A stretch of 21,790 nucleotides of DNA from Candidatus Aquidulcis sp. (GTDB lineage Bacteria > Chloroflexota > Anaerolineae > Anaerolineales > E44-bin32): assembly GCA_020723365.1 (NCBI GenBank), contig DYJB01000027.1, positions 1-21,790 of the forward strand, written 5' to 3'. Under the pieces are notes generated by a model. That model saw nothing but the letters and a program-made list of their open reading frames with translations, ran no database searches and was not told the origin of the DNA. The position numbers and the translations under genes were made by a program. Positions 1-6,800 of the stretch are shown here, piece by piece. The first letter of the stretch is position 1; each line of letters opens with the position of its first letter.

Positions 1-424
1 CGGTGACATGCTGGTGCGTGGCGTGATAGGGATGGAAGATGAGGCCGCTGATCCGGCCGGAGAGCGACTGCAGGAAGCGCACCTCACGCTCGAGCAGGCC
101 GTCACTGCTGCACACGATGACCGAGTAGCCGTGCGGATCTGTGACATCCTGCACAGATCGGGCGACGGCCGACCAGTATGGATTGCTGATGTCGGGAACG
201 ATGAGCGCCAGAGGGGGGTTGGCGCGGCGCGTCAGGGCGCGGGCGACCTTATTGGGATGATAGTCGAGCTCGAGGATGGCGTCGTGGACGCGCTGGGTGA
301 GCTCCGGGCTTACGAAATGCGTGGCGTTGATGACGTGCGAGACGGTCGCCACAGACACGCCCGCCCGAGCCGCCACTTCGCGGATCGTATGTCGTTTGGG
401 CTGGGAAGGCCTGGAGGCAGACAT
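1..424 (-). CDS. LacI-family transcriptional repressor, N-terminal 141 residues (cut by left edge)
   Basis: The reverse strand reads an open frame from ATG at 424 to the window edge. Residues 13-35 form the classical LacI helix-turn-helix (TIREVAARAGVSVATVSHVI), followed by the hinge region (YHPNKVARAL, about residues 56-65). The start of the periplasmic-binding-like sensor domain then follows (ALIVPDISNPYWS). The family binds DNA as a dimer and releases it, or binds tighter, on a sugar or related ligand; the ligand-binding residues lie outside the window. The start is chosen because only about 12 residues precede the HTH, as is usual. No Shine-Dalgarno is visible in the roughly 32-nt leader. 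A strong promoter and a long palindrome sit just upstream, which indicates autoregulation. The gene faces the same way as the catabolic operon at 605-3128 but has its own promoter, so the two may be functionally linked or merely adjacent. Confidence 0.93.
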   Translation of the reverse strand, partial: MSASRPSQPKRHTIREVAARAGVSVATVSHVINATHFVSPELTQRVHDAILELDYHPNKVARALTRRANPPLALIVPDISNPYWSAVARSVQDVTDPHGYSVIVCSSDGLLEREVRFLQSLSGRISGLIFHPYHATHQHVT

Positions 425-427
425 GGA

Positions 428-465
428 ACTGGTGTTAACCGCTTATATAACCGGCTAACACCAGT
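428..465. promoter_or_regulatory. 38-bp near-perfect palindrome, probable LacI-type autoregulatory operator
   Basis: Positions 428-446 and 447-465 are inverted repeats matching at 17 of 19 pairs. The outer 10 bp are perfect (ACTGGTGTTA / TAACACCAGT). Inside lie two LacI-like pseudopalindromes with a CCG centre, TAACCGCTTA at 436-445 and TAACCGGCTA at 448-457, about one helical turn apart. The element covers the end of the -10, the expected start site and the leader up to 3 bp before the ATG, which is the expected position for a repressor that blocks its own transcription. LacI-family operators are usually 16-20 bp, so this is long for a single dimer. Confidence 0.65.
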
Positions 466-491
466 ATAGGCCCGTTTCGCTGGGGCGTCAA
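463..491 (-). promoter_or_regulatory. Promoter of the LacI-family gene
   Basis: On the minus strand, TTGACG (486-491) and TATACT (463-468) are separated by exactly 17 bp, a near-consensus sigma70-type promoter. The start site would fall near 456, leaving a leader of about 32 nt before the ATG at 424. The -10 overlaps the outer edge of the 38-bp palindrome. This is seen directly; use of the promoter is inferred. Confidence 0.7.
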
Positions 492-604
492 CAGTCAGCC
501 GTCAGTCCACCGCCCGTCCGCACTCTCCGCCCGCCGACTGACCGACTCTACCTCAGCGCCTCACCGATGTCTAGCCCCCGCCAGCCATCCCCGGCCGGGC
601 AGCG

Positions 605-1423
605 CTAGCTCAGCCACTCGGCGATGTTCTCCGATCCCATACGGTAGACCTGGCGCTCGTCAAACCCCGCCTCAAGGCAGGCGTCGACAAAGGCCTGCAA
701 CCCCTCCACCGGGGTGGGGTTGCCGGCCTGACCCACATCGGTGGCCAGGACCGTGCTCTCGAATCCCACCTCGGAGATGGCCCCGATTACATCCCGGGGC
801 GAGAGCAGGCGTCCCAGCGCCGGGGTCGTGTAGACCCACACCCGCTCAAAACGGCAGCCGGCGGCGGCCAGCTCGCGCTGCACCGCAACCGGCATCTTCG
901 TCATCGGCGCCTCGGGGTGCGTGATCAGAATCTTGCGCACACCCGCCTGGCGCGCCCGCGGGACCAGTGACAGGATTTCCTCGACGCTCAGGTGGCCCGT
1001 CCCCAGGATCAGATCGTGCCGGGCGATGATCGCCAGGATGTCCCCCAGCGCCGGCGCGCTGGCCGGATCGTCCAGCGCCAACCCCGGGCGGTGCTGACCG
1101 TGAACGCGCAGGTGGTTGGCGGCATCCAGGGTCGGCATCCAGATCTCCCGCGCCCCGGAGGCGGCCGCCACCTCGACGGCCGCCGGATTGAATCCCCCTA
1201 CGGCGTGGTTGAGCACCAACCCGCCCCAGACGCGCAGGCCGGGCGTAAGGCGCGAGGCGATGCTCGCCCGCTCAGCCGTCGTGCCGCTGTGGCTCTTGAT
1301 CAACACGCCTCGCATCCCGGCCGCAGCCGCCTGGGTGGCAAGGTCGATATCATCCAGAAGACGCGGGCGGATGTCCGGGGCGGCGTGGACATGTGGATCG
1401 ATCAAGCCGGTCAGGTCCATCAT
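605..1423 (-). CDS. DUF6282-type amidohydrolase-fold protein
   Basis: A 272-residue protein. It opens with the amidohydrolase superfamily metal signature, LIDPHVHAAPD, with H11 and H13. It continues with LIKSHSG (K43), GTGHLS (H144), ITHPEAP (H169) and ATDVGQ (D229), which fit the usual HxH...H...H...D metal-site layout of a TIM-barrel hydrolase. I recognise the overall family as DUF6282, for which no substrate is firmly known to me. The first two codons are ATG ATG; the second, at 1420, is better spaced from the upstream GAGGG. The gene ends in TAG. It is the last gene of a leftward operon, 41 bp after the RraA-like gene and preceded by the dehydrogenase, so a hydrolytic or decarboxylating step on the same substrate is plausible. 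Cytosolic, with no signal peptide. Confidence 0.8.
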   Translation of the reverse strand: MMDLTGLIDPHVHAAPDIRPRLLDDIDLATQAAAAGMRGVLIKSHSGTTAERASIASRLTPGLRVWGGLVLNHAVGGFNPAAVEVAAASGAREIWMPTLDAANHLRVHGQHRPGLALDDPASAPALGDILAIIARHDLILGTGHLSVEEILSLVPRARQAGVRKILITHPEAPMTKMPVAVQRELAAAGCRFERVWVYTTPALGRLLSPRDVIGAISEVGFESTVLATDVGQAGNPTPVEGLQAFVDACLEAGFDERQVYRMGSENIAEWLS

Positions 1424-1464
1424 CCCTCACCCCGCGCCCGGGGCCGCATCCCCTTCCGCGGCCC

Positions 1465-2151
1465 TCATGCGGTCTCGCACCCCAGCTGTGCCAGGCGCCT
1501 GTCCACCCAGTCGGGAAGGATCCCGCCGCCGTCCAGGTGGGCCTGCATCCTGGCCTCCTTCTCCTGGACCGCCTTGACGGCCTGGGCCACTGCCGGCGCG
1601 TCGGCCAGCGGCACCACCACGACACCGTCTTCGTCTCCGACGATGATATCGCCCGCCTCGACGGCGATGCCGCCGCAGGCGATCCGGCCGCCGATCTCCC
1701 CCGGCCCGTCTTTCCCGGGGGCGGCCGGGCTGGCGCCAAGGACGAACGTCGGCACGCCGGTGGCACGGATGGCGGACTGGTCGCGGCACAGGCCATCGCA
1801 CACGATGCCAGCCAGGCCCTTGGCCCGGGCGGCCTTGACGACGAACTCCCCGAAGGTGCTCGTCACCGTGTGGCCGTAGGTCGCGATGACGAGCACGTCC
1901 CCCGGCCGGGCCACGTCGACCGCCTTCCAGATCATCAGGTTGTCACCCGGCCGCGCGCGAACGGTGAGCGCCGGTCCACAGAGTGTGCTGTCCGGCGAGA
2001 GCGGCTTGATACGCCAGTCCAGAGCTCCCAGGCGATCCATGGCGTCGCACACCTGACCCGCCGGGATGCCCCGGAAGGCCTGCAGCAGGGGGGCATCCGG
2101 CCGCGGCGTGGAATTGCGTATACGGAAGCCGATGGGGCTTGAGCCAGCCAT
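1465..2151 (-). CDS. RraA-like / HMG-CHA aldolase family protein
   Basis: A 228-residue protein of the RraA fold, whose enzymatic members are class II (metal-dependent) 4-hydroxy-4-methyl-2-oxoglutarate / 4-carboxy-4-hydroxy-2-oxoadipate aldolases. Visible landmarks are the N-terminal VCDAMDRLG, the substrate loop ending in CDGLCRD with R123-D124 (the catalytic Arg-Asp pair), and the C-terminal GDEDGVVVVP at 172-181. The enzyme motif R-D-x2-E/D is incomplete: position 127 is Ala, so the aldolase assignment is uncertain and another lyase or dehydratase role is possible. The frame is open further upstream to 2367, but that part overlaps the dehydrogenase gene. The ATG at 2151 has a strong GAGGAG 5 nt before it. 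It lies 17 bp after the dehydrogenase stop and 41 bp before the DUF6282 gene, so the three are almost certainly co-transcribed. Confidence 0.85.
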   Translation of the reverse strand: MAGSSPIGFRIRNSTPRPDAPLLQAFRGIPAGQVCDAMDRLGALDWRIKPLSPDSTLCGPALTVRARPGDNLMIWKAVDVARPGDVLVIATYGHTVTSTFGEFVVKAARAKGLAGIVCDGLCRDQSAIRATGVPTFVLGASPAAPGKDGPGEIGGRIACGGIAVEAGDIIVGDEDGVVVVPLADAPAVAQAVKAVQEKEARMQAHLDGGGILPDWVDRRLAQLGCETA

Positions 2152-2168
2152 AGTGTCTCCTCTTGAGC

Positions 2169-3128
2169 CTAGGGAGCGACCAGATCGAGAGGCGATTCGC
2201 CGCGCGCCACGCGGGCGAGGTTGGCAAAGCAGGCGTCCATCTTCGTCTGCAGCGCGTCCTTGGTCCCGGCCGAGATGTGCGGCGTGATCACGACGTTGGC
2301 CAGCTCGCACAGCGGGTGGCCGGGAGGCAGGGGTTCCTTCTCGAAGACATCCAGTCCCGCCCCACACAAGCGACCGGTGCGGAGGGCCTCGACCAGCGCC
2401 GCCTCGTCGACCAGGCCGCCGCGGGCCGTGTTGACCAGAATGGCGGTCGGCTTCACGCGCGCCAGCGAGTCGGCGTTGATCAGGTGGTGCGTTTCGGGGG
2501 TCAGCGGCACATGGAGCGAGATGATGTCGGCCGTCGCCAGCAGGCGATCGAGATCCAGGAAGCGTACACCCAGCCCCTCGCCCGCGGCACGCCGTTCCTT
2601 CGACGGCTCACAGGCGGTCAGCTTGACCTCGAAGGCGGCGGCGCGCCGGGCGACGGCCTCGCCTATCCGCCCGAAGCCGACGACCCCGAGCGTCTTCCCG
2701 GCGAGCTCGTACGATCCGGGACGCAGCTCCCACTGCAGCCACTCGCCTCGCCGCAGCGAGGCGTCGGCTTGCGCCAGGCGCCGGTAGACGGCCAGGATCA
2801 GGAGCAGCGTGTGCTCGGCCACGCCGGTGGTTGTGCCGGCAGGGCAGACCGCCACGGGGATGCCCAGCGCGGCGGCGGCCTGCACGTCGGTCTTCTCGTA
2901 ACCCACACCCTGGTGCTGGACGAGCCGCAGCCGGCTCCCGGCCTGGAGGGCGCTGGCGGGGAGCGGCGTGGTCGCCACGACGGCGAAATCAGCCTCGGCC
3001 AGCGCGCTGTGCACCGTCTCGTCACGGCCTCGTACGCGCAGCTCGAAGCCGGCAGGCAGGCGCGAGCGGATAATGGCCTCGACCTCGGCCGGGACCGGTT
3101 CAAGGTACACGATCGTCCAGGTGGGCAT
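2169..3128 (-). CDS. D-2-hydroxyacid dehydrogenase (NAD(P)-dependent)
   Basis: A 319-residue member of the D-isomer-specific 2-hydroxyacid dehydrogenase family, which interconverts 2-oxoacids and D-2-hydroxyacids with NAD(P)H. The nucleotide-binding motif is VGFGRIG at 150-156. The catalytic Arg is in NTARGG (R236), the Glu in the VFEKEP stretch (E265), and the catalytic His in ITPHIS (H284). Length is normal for the family. The frame stays open to 3401, but the extra 91 residues are low-complexity and unlike the family; MPTWTIVYLEP at 3128 gives the normal beta-strand start, with a GAGG 12-15 nt upstream. It is the first gene of the leftward operon with the RraA-like and DUF6282 genes. The substrate is not identifiable; phosphoglycerate, glyoxylate/hydroxypyruvate and sugar-acid enzymes all share these motifs. 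Confidence 0.9.
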   Translation of the reverse strand: MPTWTIVYLEPVPAEVEAIIRSRLPAGFELRVRGRDETVHSALAEADFAVVATTPLPASALQAGSRLRLVQHQGVGYEKTDVQAAAALGIPVAVCPAGTTTGVAEHTLLLILAVYRRLAQADASLRRGEWLQWELRPGSYELAGKTLGVVGFGRIGEAVARRAAAFEVKLTACEPSKERRAAGEGLGVRFLDLDRLLATADIISLHVPLTPETHHLINADSLARVKPTAILVNTARGGLVDEAALVEALRTGRLCGAGLDVFEKEPLPPGHPLCELANVVITPHISAGTKDALQTKMDACFANLARVARGESPLDLVAP

Positions 3129-3429
3129 GGCCAAGCCTGTCCTCGATGACCAGGGGAAGGGGCTCCTGAGAGTAGATGCCAATGACCTGCGGCGGTGTCT
3201 TCTCAATCCGTACGGACGCCGGCGCCCCGGCCTGCCAGCGACGGGAGTGTACACGCGTTTCGCGCCGGCGGGCCGGCGCGAAATCGATGCCGGATCGGCA
3301 CGGGCAGGCAGCGCGCGGCGGGTGATCCGGGCATCCACCGTCGCAGGCACGGGTGCCGTTGACCGCGGTGGTTCCAGTGGATCGGTCGATGTGACGCTCA
3401 CCCGCCAGGAGGCGGACCAGAACGAGCGG
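3129..3429. other. Intergenic region upstream of the hydroxyacid operon
   Basis: About 300 bp between the small AsnC-like gene and the dehydrogenase. It holds a perfect 26-bp palindrome (3258-3283), an 8-bp palindrome GTGTACAC (3248-3255) and a small hairpin CCGCC-AGGA-GGCGG at 3402-3415 just after the upstream stop. I could not find a convincing -35/-10 pair on the minus strand. The long open frames crossing the region are GC-rich artefacts. Confidence 0.5.
3258..3283. repeat. Perfect 26-bp inverted repeat, candidate operator of the hydroxyacid operon
   Basis: TTTCGCGCCGGC (3258-3269) and GCCGGCGCGAAA (3272-3283) are exact reverse complements separated by GG. It lies 130 bp upstream of the dehydrogenase start. 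There is no T-run on either side, so an intrinsic terminator is unlikely. The symmetry and position suggest a binding site for a dimeric regulator. It does not resemble the palindrome upstream of the LacI gene, so a different regulator would be needed. Confidence 0.45.
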
Positions 3430-3816
3430 CTACCCCCAGGGATAGGCGTCCGGGCTCATCGGGTACCGGCCGGGCCCCTTATCGTAGGCCCCGCCGATCT
3501 CGTCTTCCGCGATGTAGCAGTGCGCCTCGACGGGCAATTCGGGCGCATAGACGAGCGCCTGGGCGGCCGAGACTCTCGTCACACCCGGACGGCTCCGGAC
3601 ACAGGCAACGACGCTCTTCAGGCCAACGAACGGCCTGACATCAACCGGCACCACGAGGTCAATCCCACATCCGACCACAATATCAGCCCGAATGATCACG
3701 TCATCGTTGTGCAGGACGGTGTTCCGGCTCAGGAGTGGGGCAAGGGAGGCCTGGGTCGGACCCGGGTCGCTGGACTTGACCAGGAGCCACGCCCGCACGC
3801 GTTCGCTGCTCAACAT
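3430..3816 (-). CDS. Small protein with AsnC/Lrp-like ligand-binding (RAM-type) fold, hypothetical
   Basis: A 128-residue protein without a DNA-binding domain. The pattern beta (VRAWLLVKSS, 7-16), helix, paired strands (VIIRADIVVG, then IDLVVPVDV), helix (about 63-75), strand (SAAQALVYA) matches the ferredoxin-like ligand domain of Lrp/AsnC proteins, and the C-terminal tail is a charged linker ending PWG. The ATG at 3816 has AGAGGAG 7 nt upstream; longer open frames to 4860 overlap the kinase fusion and are shadows. The gene follows the kinase/SBP fusion by 53 bp on the same strand, so co-transcription is likely. A role as a small-molecule-binding partner of that sensor is only a guess from position. 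Fold assignment is by pattern, not by search. Confidence 0.6.
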   Translation of the reverse strand: MLSSERVRAWLLVKSSDPGPTQASLAPLLSRNTVLHNDDVIIRADIVVGCGIDLVVPVDVRPFVGLKSVVACVRSRPGVTRVSAAQALVYAPELPVEAHCYIAEDEIGGAYDKGPGRYPMSPDAYPWG

Positions 3817-3869
3817 CTTTCCGCTCCTCTCTCGGTTCGTGTTCCCCCACGCTACAAGGTGCGAGGGCC

Positions 3870-6800
3870 TCACCGGTTGGCCTTCTCCTCGACGATCACG
3901 TCTTTCAGTTTCAGCATGCACGCCGGCACGCGCGGCACGCTCACGTACGGCTGCAGGAGCTGGCAGCTCTCGCGGTACCACAGCGGCGCCACAGCGGCTT
4001 GTTCCTCCACCAGGAGGCGGTCGGCGCGAGCGTATAGGTCGAGCCGCACCTTGCGATCGGTCGCCACGGCCGCCTGCTCGCTCAGGGCGTCGAAGTCCGC
4101 ATTCCGCCAGCGGATGGCGTTCAGCCCTTCCCGGCTGTGGAAGAGCACACGCAGCAGGTTGTCCGGATCCGGGTAGTCGGCCGACCAGCCGCTGACCGAC
4201 AGCGCCGGCGGGTCGCTGTCGCGCCGCCGCAGGAACTCGTCCCACGGCAGGCCCACGGGTGTCACCTTGACCCCCAACACCTCCCACCAGCCGCGTGTCA
4301 AGTGCGTCGTGACCGGATCCTCCCCGGGGCCGGCGGTGTAGACGATCTCCACCTCCGGGAACTTGCCTCCCTCTGGGTAGCCGGCCTCGATCATCCGCTG
4401 GCGGGCGCGGTCGGGGTCGAAGGGCGGCCCGAGGGCCGGGTTGTGTCCGGGCATGCCCGGCGGAAGGAATCCTCCGGGCGGGGGCTGTCGCATGTCCACC
4501 CGCGCCAGCAGTCCCACGCGGTCGATGGCCTGCATAAACGCCTGGCGGGCGGCGAGGTTGTCGAACGGAGGACGGCCGCAGTTGAAGCTCAGATAAAACG
4601 TCGACAGGTAGGGTGTCATGGTCAGCTGACGGCGGTAGCGCGCTCGCAGCCCGGCCACCTGCATCGGACGCGTCCTGAGCAGGCTGATGCCATCCAGATC
4701 GCCCGCCTCGAACGCCGGCAGAAGAGCCTGATGGTCCTCCACCACCGGCGCCTCGATGCGCCCGGCGTTGCCGCGGCTCAGCCCGCGGTACCTCGGATTG
4801 CGCGTGAAGGCCATGCGCTTCCCCCGCTCCCAGGCCTCCAGTAGCCAGGCCCCGTTGCACACAATGGTGCCGGGCGCCGTCCAGGGTTGCCGGTCCCCCT
4901 CCACCACCCAGCGCGGCAGCGGGAAGGTCACGGGGTGCGTCAGCAACTGCGGGAAGTAGCCGGCAGGGCGATCCAGGCGTGCCTCCAGTGTCCGATCATC
5001 CAGGGCTCGCACGCCGACGGCCTCCGCCGGTCCGCTGCCCTCGGCGTATGCCTGGGCGCCACGCAGCACGTAGAGCAGCAGCGCCGCCGGCGATTCCGCC
5101 GCCAGCGCCAGGTTGCGCTTCCAGGCATACTCGAAGTCGTGCGCCGTCAGGGCGCGGCCGTCGCTCCAGCGCCAGCCCGGCCGCAGATGGAAGGTGTAGC
5201 TGCGGCCGTCGGCCGAGACCGTCCAGCGGGAAGCCAGCGACGGCACGATGCCCCAGGCCTCGTCCAACTCCACCAGTCCTTCCATCAGTTGCCCGATGAC
5301 GAAGGCGGTCAGGTCATCGCCGGCGCGTCCCGGATCGAGGCTCACCGGCTCGCAGACGCCGTAGCGCAGCGTCACGGGGAGCTCGGGCGCCGATTCCGGA
5401 GGCTCTGATTCGAGGGCCGCCTCCCAAAGATCGAAGGCTCGCTCGTAGGCGCTGCGGGCGGCGTCGAACTGGAAGTCCGTCGAGCAGGCCAGGCCCAGCC
5501 TGAGCAGCGTGCACGCCTGAGCCCGGCGGTCGCCCGCCTGCGCCTGGAGATCAATGGCGGCCTGGTAGCTCTCGATTGCCTCGCGGCAGGCATGCAGTGC
5601 CTTGGCCCGATCGCCGGCCCGCATCAGGTGCTCGACGGCCTTGTCGCGATCCCCCGCCTCGCGGAAGTGGAAGGCCAGCGCTTCGTGATCGTCCGGGTGC
5701 TGCGCCTCCAGCGCGGCGGCGACGCCGGCGTGCAGCGCCCGTCGCCGCTGCGGCGCCAGGCCTTCGACCACCGCGGCGGCGATCAAGGCATGGGCGAAGG
5801 CGCAGCGCGGCTCTGCGCCGTCCGGCAGCGGGCGGATGATCTCGGCCCGCTCGGCCGCGGCCAATGCATCGCAGGCCGCCCCCGGGTCAATCCCGATCAG
5901 CCCGGCAATCCTTGTCGGCTGAAAGACCGGCCCCCACACGGCCGCAGCTTCGAGCGCCTGTTGGGTCTCGGCTGGCAGGCGGCGCAGCCGTTCTTCGACC
6001 GCCACGCGCAGGCTGGCCGGCACCGGAACTGCACGACGGTCGACCAGGCGCCAATCGCCGTCCCGCCGGACCAGCCGGCCGGACTCGACCAGCCCCTTGC
6101 ATACCTCTTCAATGTAGAGCGGGTTGCCCTCCGTCGCCTGCTGGATCCCTTCCACCAGCTCATTCGGCACCGACTCACCCAGAAGCGCTTGCAGCATGGC
6201 GAGGGTTCCGGATGCTCCGAGCCGCTCGAGCGTCAGGGTGGTGCCCAACGCCTCCCGGCGGAAGGCTGCCAGCGCGGCCTCGAGCTCACGCGCCTCGACC
6301 GCCCCGGCCGTTCGATAGGTGAGCACGTAGAGGACCGGCCGGGTGCGGGTCTGCTGGACGAGGTAGCGCAGCAGGAGCAGCGTTCCGCTGTCGGCCCACT
6401 GGGCGTCCTCGATCACCAGCAGAATCGGCGCCGCCTGGCTGACGAGCGTCAGGCAAACGGCCACGCTCTCAAACAGGTGATGCTGATCGGCGGCCGAATC
6501 CAGCGACGGGCGCGGTTCAACGTTGGAGTGGCGCGCCTGGAGCTCAGGCAGGAGCGCCAGCAGGTCCGCCACCACCGGCTCTGGGCACGCGCCGATCACG
6601 TCCGAGCGCTCATCCAACAACCGCCGCAGGATCTGACGAAAGGCAGCAAACGGCTGGGCGGGCCGGTCATCGTTCCAGGCCTGGAGCACGACGCCCTTCG
6701 ACACCCGCGCCAGCGTGACCAGCTCGCGCACCAGGCGCGTCTTGCCGATGCCGGCCTCGCCTCGCACGAGCAGCAGTTGACTGCCGGCGGATTGGGCGCC

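Noticed and set aside
563..604. CCCCGGCCGGGC-rich stretch after the DUF6282 gene as a terminator
   Set aside because: The palindrome has no loop and there is no T-run; too weak to call.
2152..2367. N-terminal extension of the RraA-like frame
   Set aside because: It overlaps the end of the dehydrogenase gene; the ATG at 2151 has a strong GAGGAG and gives the normal family length.
3129..3401. N-terminal extension of the dehydrogenase frame
   Set aside because: The extra 91 residues are Arg/Pro-rich and unlike the family; MPTWTIVYLEP at 3128 is the natural start.
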